From: Alphaproteobacteria bacterium
Lineage (GTDB): Bacteria; Pseudomonadota; Alphaproteobacteria; RS24
NCBI GenBank assembly: GCA_029248825.1
Contig: JAQWIP010000160.1
Span: 1-19,856, forward strand
Reading direction: 5' to 3'
DNA: 19,856 nt
In this document: in pieces, positions 7,965 through 15,501 of the stretch
Layout of the letters: the number at the start of each line of letters is the position of its first letter
Position numbering within the stretch: the first letter of the stretch is position 1
The notes under the pieces: generated by a model
What the model saw: only the letters and a program-made list of their open reading frames with translations
Told to the model about the DNA's origin: nothing
The model's database searches: none
Position numbers and translations under genes: made by a program

Positions 7965-8804
7965 ATGACACTCGATCGCGCGCGCCTCAGACAAAAATTG
8001 TCGCAAGCCGAGCCCATTATCGCGCCCGGCGTTTACGATGGCCTATCGGCGCGTATTGCCGATGCGGCCAAGTTCGACGCGCTTTATCTATCGGGCTATG
8101 GCGTTTCCGCCAGCCTATTGGCGCAACCCGATAATGGCTTTTTGAGCGCCGCCGACATGCAGTTTAGAATTTCCACCCTATGCGATATCTTGCAGACCCC
8201 GCTCATCGCCGATGCCGATACAGGCTTTGGCGACCTTGTCGAAACCCAAGCAACCGTGCGCGCCTATGAGCAAGCGGGCGCGGCGGGCATTCAAATTGAA
8301 GACCAACAAGTGCCTAAAATCTGCGGCCATATTCCAGGCCGTGAGGTGGTAGAGCCAGAGGCGGCCGTGAAGAAAATTGCCGCCGCCGTTGCCGCTCGCG
8401 AAGACCCCGATTTTCTAATCGTCGCGCGCACAGATGCGCGCGAACAACACGGTCTCGACGAAGCCATCGAACGAGGAAAGCAATTTCAAGACGCCGGAGC
8501 GGATATTATCTTTATCGAATCGCCGGAAAGCGAAGCCGAATTTGCCAAGATTGGCGCCGCCTTTTCTGGCGTGCCGCTTTTGGCCAATATGGTGGAAGGT
8601 GGCCGCAGCCCGCTTTTGTCTCGCCAGCGGCTTACGGAAGTGGGCTTTCGCTTCATCATTTATCCGGTCGCGGGATTAGCCACCACGGCCGCCGTTTTGC
8701 AAAAAACCTATGCGGATTTAGCCACAGGCGATGTCGAGCAGGCGCGGGTTAGCTTCGAGCAATTGAGCCAAATCGTCGGCTTTGGGGATAGCCCGAAAGA
8801 CTGA
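7965..8804 (+). CDS. isocitrate lyase/PEP mutase family enzyme
   Basis: A 279-residue TIM-barrel enzyme of the ICL/PEP mutase superfamily, which makes or breaks C-C or C-P bonds of alpha-keto acids with Mg2+. The start at 7965 is taken because AAAGGA stands 7 bases upstream; the open frame extends 23 codons further without a good ribosome site. The Mg-binding loop is IADADTGFGD (81-90), with Asp83 and Asp85, and Glu112 follows in QIEDQ. The active-site loop KICGH (118-122) carries the Cys found in lyases (2-methylisocitrate lyase KRCGH). That argues against PEP mutase, but oxaloacetate decarboxylase or another acid lyase remains possible. No methylcitrate genes accompany it. Its stop codon is the exact point where an antisense amidase remnant ends. 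Confidence 0.88.
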   Translation: MTLDRARLRQKLSQAEPIIAPGVYDGLSARIADAAKFDALYLSGYGVSASLLAQPDNGFLSAADMQFRISTLCDILQTPLIADADTGFGDLVETQATVRAYEQAGAAGIQIEDQQVPKICGHIPGREVVEPEAAVKKIAAAVAAREDPDFLIVARTDAREQHGLDEAIERGKQFQDAGADIIFIESPESEAEFAKIGAAFSGVPLLANMVEGGRSPLLSRQRLTEVGFRFIIYPVAGLATTAAVLQKTYADLATGDVEQARVSFEQLSQIVGFGDSPKD

Positions 8805-9133
8805 GTAAATGTCAGACCGGCTTTTTGCAAAGCCCCAATAAGGGACGGCGCGCGCTCGGGCTGCTGATGCAAAGCGGCATGCGCGCCATCGCTACGGGCA
8901 AAACCTGGCACATAGACCAAGTCCTTGTGCATAAAAGGTGCGCCCGCGAAAGGCGTTTCGGGGTCGGCTTTTTCTGCCTCGACAAGCGCTTGCTCGAAGC
9001 GGCGTGTGATCAAAGCGTTAAGCTTTGGCTCGAGCGCTTCGGCCCTGACGATACTCGCCTCTACCAACTCCCGGGCGCTGACGTCCCTCGCCTTTAGACG
9101 GGCAACCTGCGCCGTTAAATCCAAATCATTCAT
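8804..9133 (-). pseudogene. amidase remnant (N-terminal third only)
   Basis: From ATG 9133 on the minus strand, about 110 residues read as the start of an amidase-signature enzyme. They include a helical N-terminus (SARELVEASIVRAEAL), PKLNALI, and the segment APFMHKDL with the catalytic Lys70. Resemblance continues to QKAGLTFT and then stops at the last base of the ICL-family gene. The frame runs on, antisense to that gene, to a stop at 8708. The Ser-Ser part of the Ser-Ser-Lys triad and the GSSGGS loop are missing, so activity is excluded. No good ribosome site precedes the ATG. This looks like an amidase gene lost through a deletion or rearrangement that joined it to the neighbouring gene end. 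Confidence 0.78.
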
Positions 9134-9270
9134 TTGCCGAGTTTCACAAACTCTTGGGTTTTTGCAAGCGGTTTCGCACAAACGAAAAGGGCGCCAAAAA
9201 GGGCGCGAAAACCTAGCCGCCAAAGACGAAGCCACTTTGCCTTTTGCCCCTCGCATGCTAGGGATTTCAT

Positions 9271-9507
9271 ATGACCGATACGAACAAACTCGAAGCCCTG
9301 GAACGCCGCATTGCCGCTTTGGAAGAAATTCTGACCCACCAAGCCCATACGCTGGACGAGGTAAGCGACCAATTGCATTTGGCCGAAAAGGCGCGCGAGA
9401 CACTGGCTCGCAAACAAACGGCTTTGCTGGAACGCGTGCAAGAAGTCGAAGACACAAGCCCGGGCGGTGCGCCTTCTTTGCAAGATGAAAAGCCACCCCA
9501 TTATTAA
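9271..9507 (+). CDS. slyX: SlyX family protein
   Basis: A 78-residue protein that is almost wholly a coiled coil (about residues 5-60, with heptad-spaced Leu, Ile and Val). It is followed by a short loop and the C-terminal PPHY that marks SlyX proteins. The function of SlyX is not established even in E. coli; it was named from its position next to slyD. Here no slyD is visible. AGGG lies about 7 bases before the ATG. It stands 75 bases upstream of the DUF3604 gene on the same strand. The roughly 140 bases before it hold only two copies of AAAAGGGCGC-like sequence and nothing else that I can name. Confidence 0.9.
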   Translation: MTDTNKLEALERRIAALEEILTHQAHTLDEVSDQLHLAEKARETLARKQTALLERVQEVEDTSPGGAPSLQDEKPPHY

Positions 9508-9582
9508 ACCTTGGGCAATTGCAAAGCCTTGCGCTTTTGCTACTAACTTGGCACCGATTTACTTTTTTGAGGACTTGTCACC

Positions 9583-11403
9583 ATGAAAAATCTTCGCACA
9601 GCTTTGCTCGGCTCCACGCTGGCGCTTTCGATGGCCAGCTTTGGCGCAGGTGCGACTTTGGCCGGGGATGCGCCAACGCAGCTTTACTGGGGGGACACGC
9701 ATTTACATACCTCTTATTCGCTCGACGCCTATTTGCTTGGCAATCGTTCCGCCGACCCAGACACCGCCTATCGCTTTGCCAAAGGCCTACCGGTGGTGCA
9801 TCCGGGTCATCGCGCGCGCGTGCGCATTGACCGCCCGCTCGATTTTCTCGTGGTCACCGATCATGCTGAGTTTTTGGGCGTCTTCGCCGAGATTGAAGCT
9901 GGCAACCCCGCGATTTTAAGTACCAAAATGGGCAAGCGGATTTATGACGACCTGAAAGCCGGCAAACAAAATGAAGTCTTTGCCGATATCGTCGGGCTGG
10001 TGGCGCGCGGCAAATTGCGCGATTTGGCGCCCATCAATGCCAAGAAAGTCCGCACCTCGGTTTGGAGCAAAATGGTCGATTTTGCCGATGCCCATAATGA
10101 GCCAGGAAAATTCACCAGCTTTACGGGATGGGAATGGAGTTCGATGCCGAACTCGGTCAATTTGCACCGCATTGTGTTCACCACCGATGGCGGCGATACG
10201 GCCAAAAGCTATCTGCCGTTCTCGTCTATCGACTCGAGCAAACCGCGCGACCTTTGGGCGTGGATGGAAAAAACCTCGACCAAATACGACACAGATTTCG
10301 TCGCCATTGGCCATAATATGAACCTATCTTTGGGACGGTTTTTCCCCGAAGTCGACGAAAGCGGCAATCCGGTCGATTTGGCCTATGCGCAAGCGCGCGC
10401 CAAATGGGAGCCCGTTGAAGAAGTCATTCAATATAAAGGCGACAGCGAAACTCACCCTATTTTGTCGCCCGTCGATGAATTTGCGGGCTTTGAAAAATAC
10501 AAACATTTGCTCGGCCCCCATATTTTACCCAATGGCAAACGCTCCATCGAAGCGACCCCTGCGGTTGGCGCTTTCATGCGCTCGGGGCTGCGCCGTGGGC
10601 TGGAATTAGAACAAAAAATCGGAGCCAATCCCTATAAATTCGGCGTCGTCGGAGCCTCCGATAGCCACACCGCTTTGGCCAGTGTCGACGAGGGCAATTT
10701 CCACGGCAAATACGCCAATGACAGCCGCCCCGAAACCAAACATAAACCAACAGTGCCAACCTCCGTCGGCTGGGACGCTTCGGCGCAAGGCCTAAGCGCG
10801 GTATGGGCGGATGAGAATACCCGCGACGGCATTACCGCAGCTTTCAAACGCCGTGAAGTTTACGCCACATCCGGCCCACGCATTGCTTTGCGCGTCTTCG
10901 GCGGCACGAGCTTTAAATCCTATGATGCCAAACGCCCGAACTTGGCCAAAATTGGCTATAAAAAAGGCTTTCCTATGGGCAGTGAAATCACCGGCCACGC
11001 CAAAGCCAAGCCGATGCAATTGCTCATCCATGCGGCCAAAGACCCGATGAGCCAAAACCTCGACCGCCTGCAAGTGGTCAAAGGCTGGGTCGATGCGAAC
11101 GGCAAGAGCCATGAAAAAATCTATGATGCCAAACGCACCAAAATCGGCAAACAAGAGGTTCGTATTAGCGATGCCACCACGCATCACGAGGGCGGCGCCA
11201 GCCAATTGGCCACCGTCTGGACAGACCCAGATTTCAACCCGACGCAAAATGCGTTTTATTATGTGCGAGTGCTAGAATTGCCAAGCACGCGCCACACGCT
11301 GCTCGATGCGATTGCTTTGGAAGAAGACCCCGCGATTACCAAACACACAAGCGTGTTGCGCGAGCGCGCTTTCTCGTCGCCGATTTGGTATAATAGCCAG
11401 TAA
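9583..11403 (+). CDS. DUF3604 domain-containing secreted protein (PHP-like)
   Basis: A 606-residue protein of the DUF3604 family. A signal peptide with hydrophobic core ALLGSTLALSMASFGAGA ends near residue 27, so the protein is probably periplasmic. The mature part opens with YWGDTHLHTSYS, containing the His-x-His metal pair H40/H42. VVTDHAEFLG (D93, H94) and GASDSHT (D360, H362) follow. This order of metal ligands resembles PHP phosphoesterases. The family has no settled function and the substrate is unknown. GAGGA lies 9 bases upstream of the start. Neighbours are slyX before it and a convergent tautomerase gene after it, 14 bases from its stop. Annotation as a metal-dependent hydrolase is inference from the motif pattern. 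Confidence 0.92.
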   Translation: MKNLRTALLGSTLALSMASFGAGATLAGDAPTQLYWGDTHLHTSYSLDAYLLGNRSADPDTAYRFAKGLPVVHPGHRARVRIDRPLDFLVVTDHAEFLGVFAEIEAGNPAILSTKMGKRIYDDLKAGKQNEVFADIVGLVARGKLRDLAPINAKKVRTSVWSKMVDFADAHNEPGKFTSFTGWEWSSMPNSVNLHRIVFTTDGGDTAKSYLPFSSIDSSKPRDLWAWMEKTSTKYDTDFVAIGHNMNLSLGRFFPEVDESGNPVDLAYAQARAKWEPVEEVIQYKGDSETHPILSPVDEFAGFEKYKHLLGPHILPNGKRSIEATPAVGAFMRSGLRRGLELEQKIGANPYKFGVVGASDSHTALASVDEGNFHGKYANDSRPETKHKPTVPTSVGWDASAQGLSAVWADENTRDGITAAFKRREVYATSGPRIALRVFGGTSFKSYDAKRPNLAKIGYKKGFPMGSEITGHAKAKPMQLLIHAAKDPMSQNLDRLQVVKGWVDANGKSHEKIYDAKRTKIGKQEVRISDATTHHEGGASQLATVWTDPDFNPTQNAFYYVRVLELPSTRHTLLDAIALEEDPAITKHTSVLRERAFSSPIWYNSQ

Positions 11404-11417
11404 AGCTTCGCAGGCGT

Positions 11418-11621
11418 TTAAGACACTCGCTTGCGTAATTCATTGACGGGTTCGCCGCCGATGGCCCAGTTTTCGGTTTCCACTTCGTCGATGATGACAA
11501 TCGTGGTGGCTGGGTTTTTGCCCAACACACGCGCCAGCACTTCGGTCATCTCGGCCATCACTTGTTTTTTCTGCTCGTTGGTGGCGCCTTCTTTGGTAAT
11601 TTTCACGTTTATCATCGGCAT
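11418..11621 (-). CDS. 4-oxalocrotonate tautomerase family protein
   Basis: A 67-residue small tautomerase. The product starts Met-Pro, so Met removal would expose the catalytic N-terminal Pro of this superfamily. The body matches 4-OT in layout, with a first strand MINVKIT, helix NEQKKQVMAEMTEVLARVL, second strand TTIVIIDEV, and the C-terminal NWAIGGEPV. In that last segment Trp stands where 4-OT has the active-site Phe before GIGG. The 4-OT arginines (Arg11, Arg39) are not clearly present, so the substrate may differ from 2-hydroxymuconate. GGGAG lies 7 bases before the ATG. It appears to be a single-gene transcript with its own promoter at 11653-11681. Confidence 0.88.
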   Translation of the reverse strand: MPMINVKITKEGATNEQKKQVMAEMTEVLARVLGKNPATTIVIIDEVETENWAIGGEPVNELRKRVS

Positions 11622-11652
11622 GGCTTATCTCCCTAGCTAATCTTGAAAATCG

Positions 11653-11681
11653 ACTATAGGCCGCTTAGGGCTAAAATTTAA
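11653..11681 (-). promoter_or_regulatory. predicted promoter of the tautomerase gene
   Basis: On the minus strand TTAAAT (11681-11676) and TATAGT (11658-11653) are 17 bases apart, about 30 bases before the tautomerase ATG and upstream of its GGGAG ribosome site. The -10 is good (5 of 6) and the -35 is weak (3 of 6). Confidence 0.4.
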
Positions 11682-11759
11682 GCGCAATCAGGCTTGCTCA
11701 ACCCCCCACAAATCGACATGATGCCAAGCAGATATTTTATGTCCAACAGGAGACACACA

Positions 11760-13046
11760 ATGAGCGATATTGCAGCCTATATGAATGAAGCCACCCAAAC
11801 CGCGCGGGTCATCGATGGCCTAGCCTCGGATGCCAATTTGCGCCCGATTCATAAAGTCGGCATCATTGGCGCTGGCACAATGGGCGGCGGCATTGCCATG
11901 AATTTTGCTACCGCTGGCCTGCACGTCACCCTGATTGAAACCAAACAAGAAGCGCTGACGCGTGGGCTTGGCGTCATTCAAGCCAATTATCAACGCAGCG
12001 CCGACCGCGGTCGTTTCCCCGTCGAAGAAGTCGCCGAGCGCATGGCGCGCATCGATGGCGCTTTGGATATGGCCGCGCTCGCCGATTGCGACCTCATCAT
12101 TGAGGCGGTGTTTGAGGATATGGAATTGAAAAAATCCATCTTCAAAACCCTCGACGGTATCGCCAAGCAAGGCGCCATTTTAGGCACCAATACCTCTGGT
12201 TTGGATATCGACGCCATTGCCGCGCAAACCTCGCGCCCGCAAGATGTCATTGGCTTGCATTTCTTCTCGCCTGCCAATGTGATGAAACTTCTGGAAATCG
12301 TTCGCGCCGATGATACCGCCGAAGATGTGGTGGCCACCTCGATGGATATCGCGGTGAAAATTGGCAAAGTAGCGACCCTCGTTGGCGTCTGCCCGGGTTT
12401 TGTGGGCAACCGCATTTTGGCGGCACGTCAGTTCCAGTCCAATGAATTGGTCAAACGCGGCGTGCTGCCGTGGGATGTCGATGCGGCGTTTAATAATTTC
12501 GGCTTTAAAATGGGGCCGTTCCAAATGTCTGATTTGGCAGGCCTCGATATCGGCTGGAAAAAAGGCGCCAAAACCTCCAACCCCATTCGCGATACTCTGT
12601 GCGAAATGGATCGTCGTGGCCAAAAAACCGGCGCTGGTTTTTACGATTATGACGAGAACCGCCAACGCAGCCCCTCGAAAGTCACGGAAGCTGTCATCGC
12701 CGATGTCACCGGCATTGCGCCTGGCGAAGCGGGTCTGTCGGAAACCGATATTCTGGCGCGCTGCCTGCACCCAATGGTCAATGAAGCGCTGATCATTCTG
12801 GAAGAAAACAAAGCCCAACGCCCCAGCGATGTCGATGTGATTTGGTCGTATGGCTACGGCTGGCCTGGCGATACCGGTGGCCCCATGGCGTATGGTGATT
12901 TGGTGGGCGCGGAAAAAATTCTGGCCACGATGGAAGCCCTGAACAGCGAAAACGCCGATGTGAAAATTAGCGATACGCTGCGCCAGCTCGCCAGCCAAGG
13001 CGGTAAATTTATTGAGCTAGACTTGGGCGGCCTAAAAACAGGCTAA
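11760..13046 (+). CDS. 3-hydroxyacyl-CoA dehydrogenase (stand-alone FadB/FadJ C-terminal half)
   Basis: A 428-residue NAD-dependent enzyme that oxidises 3-hydroxyacyl-CoA to 3-ketoacyl-CoA in beta-oxidation. The start at 11760 follows AGGAG by 8 bases; an in-frame ATG 22 codons earlier lacks one. Residues 31-42 carry the Rossmann motif GIIGAGTMGGG. Catalytic residues are Ser146 (GTNTSG), His167 and Glu179 (HFFSPANVMKLLE, with the usual spacing of 12) and Asn217 (GFVGNR). Two C-terminal dehydrogenase domains follow, the second with YGYGWPGDTGGPMAYGD. This is the layout of the C-terminal half of multifunctional FadB without the crotonase domain, and the 30-residue leader resembles the FadB linker. 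No hydratase or thiolase is next to it. It converges on fpr across a tandem repeat. Confidence 0.94.
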   Translation: MSDIAAYMNEATQTARVIDGLASDANLRPIHKVGIIGAGTMGGGIAMNFATAGLHVTLIETKQEALTRGLGVIQANYQRSADRGRFPVEEVAERMARIDGALDMAALADCDLIIEAVFEDMELKKSIFKTLDGIAKQGAILGTNTSGLDIDAIAAQTSRPQDVIGLHFFSPANVMKLLEIVRADDTAEDVVATSMDIAVKIGKVATLVGVCPGFVGNRILAARQFQSNELVKRGVLPWDVDAAFNNFGFKMGPFQMSDLAGLDIGWKKGAKTSNPIRDTLCEMDRRGQKTGAGFYDYDENRQRSPSKVTEAVIADVTGIAPGEAGLSETDILARCLHPMVNEALIILEENKAQRPSDVDVIWSYGYGWPGDTGGPMAYGDLVGAEKILATMEALNSENADVKISDTLRQLASQGGKFIELDLGGLKTG

Positions 13047-13087
13047 TCAACTCTTTAGTCAGCTCTTTAGTCAACTCCTTAGTCAAC
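13047..13087. repeat. 12-bp tandem repeat, 3.4 copies, at the HCDH/fpr junction
   Basis: TCAACTCTTTAG (13047-13058), TCAGCTCTTTAG (13059-13070) and TCAACTCCTTAG (13071-13082) are followed by a partial TCAAC to 13087. Read on the minus strand, each unit contains GTTGACTAA or a one-base variant, which are the last two codons and the stop of fpr. The fpr stop is therefore repeated in frame three more times (TAA, TAA, TAG). The unit is not self-complementary and is not a terminator. Confidence 0.9.
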
Positions 13088-13882
13088 GAAGGCCCGCTCG
13101 ATAACAAAATCGGCCGGGTCTGAGTTGGCGCCTTCGCGCAGCCCATGTTCTTCCATCAAGTCTTTCAACTCTTTGGTCATATCGATAGAGCCGCAAATCA
13201 TCGCTCTGTCGACACTCGGGTCAAGGCGCTCAAGGCCGAGGTCTTCGAATAATTTGCCCGAGCGAATGAGATCGGTTGGCCGACCTGTGTTTTCAAATTC
13301 TTCGCGCGTACAGCTTTGGTAGAGGCGCAATTTTCCTTGCGCGATCTCGCCCAAATCGGGGTCATTTAAAAACCCATCGACAATCTCGCGGCTATAGGCC
13401 AGCTCGGCCACATCGCGGCAGGTATGGCTGACGATAACTTCGTCGAATTTTTCATAAGTTTCCGGGTCGCGCACGAGGCTAGCGAAAGGCGCAAAACCTG
13501 TGCCCGTAGAAAACATCCAAAGCCGCTTGCCCGGTTTCAAAGCATCCAACACCAAAGTGCCAACGGGTTTTTTGCCGAGCAGAACTTTGTCGCCTTCGCC
13601 AATTTTTTGCAGTTGCGAGGTCAGCGGGCCATCGGCAACTTTAATCGAATAAAACTCCACCGTGTCGTCCCAGCTCGGGCTGGCGATACTATAGGCGCGC
13701 AATAGCGGCTTACCGTTTTCTTGCGGCAGGCCAATCATGATGAACTCGCCCGAGCGGAACCGGAAAGCTTGCGGGCGCGTCAGGCGAAACTTGAACAAGC
13801 GGTCGGTATAATGCTCAACGCTCAGAACCGTTTCCTGCGTGGGCGCATTCGGGCTCACGGGCTTTTTGGCGGCTTCGGTCAT
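13079..13882 (-). CDS. fpr: ferredoxin/flavodoxin--NADP+ reductase
   Basis: A 267-residue FAD protein that passes electrons between NADPH and ferredoxin or flavodoxin. The start at 13882 is chosen because AAGGA lies 9 bases upstream. The longer open frame to 13960 would run across the predicted promoter. The FAD-binding RAYS motif is at residues 62-65, the NADP pyrophosphate loop STGTGFAPF at 125-133, and VDRAMICGS in the later NADP domain. The closeness to the Rhodobacter-type Fpr, including the C-terminal tail FVIERAFVD, is a main reason for calling the organism an alphaproteobacterium. In such bacteria Fpr often helps in oxidative stress and in feeding ferredoxin-dependent oxygenases. No oxygenase is visible in this window. 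Confidence 0.93.
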   Translation of the reverse strand: MTEAAKKPVSPNAPTQETVLSVEHYTDRLFKFRLTRPQAFRFRSGEFIMIGLPQENGKPLLRAYSIASPSWDDTVEFYSIKVADGPLTSQLQKIGEGDKVLLGKKPVGTLVLDALKPGKRLWMFSTGTGFAPFASLVRDPETYEKFDEVIVSHTCRDVAELAYSREIVDGFLNDPDLGEIAQGKLRLYQSCTREEFENTGRPTDLIRSGKLFEDLGLERLDPSVDRAMICGSIDMTKELKDLMEEHGLREGANSDPADFVIERAFVD

Positions 13883-13919
13883 GCAGATGTTTCCTTGTGC
13901 GGTAAAATAACTCTCGCGG

Positions 13920-13948
13920 TTTATACAGGCAAAATGCGTCGCGTGCAA
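13920..13948 (-). promoter_or_regulatory. predicted fpr promoter
   Basis: On the minus strand TTGCAC (13948-13943) and TATAAA (13925-13920) are separated by 17 bases and lie about 38 bases before the fpr ATG, just upstream of its AAGGA site. The -10 is strong and the -35 is weak. No SoxS-like or other operator is recognisable. Confidence 0.45.
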
Positions 13949-14034
13949 AGCCAGTTGCATTTTTATGCTTTTCGCCGCGTGCCAAATGAGTTATTTAATC
14001 CCCAATCTGTGTCGCGTTTCGAAAGCGGTTTGCC

Positions 14035-14364
14035 TTGCGTATCCTCCATTTTTTCATCGCCTCTTGGCTGCTTACGAATGCCGCGCTTGCGTCTGCGTGT
14101 CATAGCGTCGGCGATGTGCATGTGATTTGCTCCGCGCAAGGGCTTGAAACCGTCTATGTGGAAAGCCCGCAAACGCAAAGCCAAGCCCGACCGAGCGCCG
14201 ATTGCTGCCCAAGCGCGCCCATCGCGGTTTTGCCACCCCTTGATTTTACCCCAATTCATCCGCCCCGTGCCACGACCAAGCTTTGGCTTAGCTGGCCTCA
14301 CCACGCGCTGCGCCTCGATAGCGCCGCCGCGCCAAGGGCGCCACCCCATTCTGTCTCTTTTTAA
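14035..14364 (+). CDS. small secreted Cys-rich protein, DUF2946-like (TTG start)
   Basis: A 109-residue product with an N-terminal hydrophobic segment (ILHFFIASWLLTNAALASA), probably a signal peptide ending near residue 21. Four cysteines follow: C22, C32 in HVICSAQG, and the pair C57-C58 in DCCPSAP. The C-terminal half is rich in Pro and His. The CHS...VICSAQG...DCC layout is like DUF2946 proteins, which are often found beside copper genes. No ATG or GTG is available in frame, so translation would start at TTG 14035, and the ribosome site is poor. It lies 29 bases before the Met/His-rich outer-membrane protein gene and is probably co-transcribed with it. Metal handling is inference, and a non-coding leader cannot be excluded. 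Confidence 0.5.
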   Translation: MRILHFFIASWLLTNAALASACHSVGDVHVICSAQGLETVYVESPQTQSQARPSADCCPSAPIAVLPPLDFTPIHPPRATTKLWLSWPHHALRLDSAAAPRAPPHSVSF

Positions 14365-14393
14365 ATTTCCCTTCGATTAAACAGGACAGATAG

Positions 14394-15476
14394 ATGACTT
14401 ATTTACAAAAAATAGGGCTAGGCGCTTGGCTGCTCCTCGGCCCCGCTTTCCCGCCCGCCCTCGCCGATGCGGCCTCCGCCACTCGCCCCGATAGCCATGC
14501 GCCCATTGGCGTGATGGGCGACCATCGCCATAAAACCGGCGAATGGATGATTTCCTTGCGCCATATGGATATGTTGATGGAAGGCAATCTAAAAGGCACC
14601 CGCTCGATAGACGACGCGCAAGTTTTGCAACTGCCCAACCAGCATGGCAGCCCGGCGCAATTACGTGTGGTGCCGCAGACCATGGATATGAAAATGACCA
14701 TGCTCGGTGCCATGTATGCGCCCAATGACGACATCACTTTTTTGGCCATGACCATGCACCATGAAACCAGCATGCGGCTGAACACCTATGGCACCATGAG
14801 CCAAGCTCTGCTCGGCAGTTTCACCAGCCAAAGCGAAGGCTTGGGCGACACCACTTTGGGTGCGCTGCTGGCCGGCGGCGAAGCAAGTTTGGGCGCCTTT
14901 ACGGGCACTTGGCATTATGGCTTGGCGCTCTCGATCCCGACGGGGTCTATCCAACAAACAGGGCGCGTGCTGACGCCGATGAACATGCAAGTCAGCGGCA
15001 AACGCCTGCCCTATCCAATGCAGCTCGGCTCTGGCACCTATGACTTCAAACCCACGCTGACCTTCACCCATGGCGCGCACGGCGATTGGCGCTACGGCGG
15101 ACAAATCGCTGGCGTTGTGCGCCTTGGCGATAATTCGCAAGGCTATAGTTTGGGCGATAAAGCCAGTGTGCAAGGCTGGGTGTCGCGGCGTCTGGCGGCT
15201 TTTGTCAGTGCCTCGGCTCGCGTGGAGGCCAGCTATCAAGACCGCTTGCGCGGCGGCGATAGAGCCATCACTTTGCCCGTGCCAACCGCCCAGACCGATT
15301 TCACCGGCGGCGAATTGGCCAATCTCTCCGTCGGCTTTAATTTCGTCGGGCAGCGCGGCATTTGGGCTGGCCATCGCTTGGCCTTAGAATGGACCAGCGC
15401 TATCCACCAAAAAGCCAATGGCGTGCAAATGCAACATCAAGACACGCTGACGCTTGGCTATCAAAAAGCTTGGTAG
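14394..15476 (+). CDS. Met/His-rich outer-membrane beta-barrel protein (MetA-pathway-like transporter family)
   Basis: A 360-residue exported protein. A signal peptide (hydrophobic LGAWLLLGPAFPPALA) is probably cut after ALA at residue 24. The mature start APIGVMGDHRHKTGEWM is typical of a proteobacterial family usually annotated as transporter and related to the phenol-degradation MetA porins. Alternating strands and a C-terminal aromatic residue (QKAW) support an outer-membrane barrel. The N-terminal half is strikingly rich in Met and His, for example HMDMLMEGN, MDMKMTML and MTMHHETSM. That points to soft-metal (copper or silver) contact rather than aromatic uptake, but this is inference. 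AGGA lies 9 bases before the ATG. It follows the Cys-rich small gene on the same strand. Confidence 0.82.
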   Translation: MTYLQKIGLGAWLLLGPAFPPALADAASATRPDSHAPIGVMGDHRHKTGEWMISLRHMDMLMEGNLKGTRSIDDAQVLQLPNQHGSPAQLRVVPQTMDMKMTMLGAMYAPNDDITFLAMTMHHETSMRLNTYGTMSQALLGSFTSQSEGLGDTTLGALLAGGEASLGAFTGTWHYGLALSIPTGSIQQTGRVLTPMNMQVSGKRLPYPMQLGSGTYDFKPTLTFTHGAHGDWRYGGQIAGVVRLGDNSQGYSLGDKASVQGWVSRRLAAFVSASARVEASYQDRLRGGDRAITLPVPTAQTDFTGGELANLSVGFNFVGQRGIWAGHRLALEWTSAIHQKANGVQMQHQDTLTLGYQKAW

Positions 15477-15501
15477 CGAGACGATAAAGCGGGTGTGCGC
15501 G

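Noticed and set aside
9134..9496. Upstream extension of the amidase-remnant frame to 9496
   Set aside because: The extra 120 codons are antisense to slyX and do not resemble amidases. The amidase pattern begins at the Met at 9133.
12180..12998. Long minus-strand open frame of 272 codons inside the dehydrogenase gene
   Set aside because: It is antisense to a gene with all catalytic motifs, and its composition (many Ala, Ile, Phe and His in shadow pattern) matches no known family.
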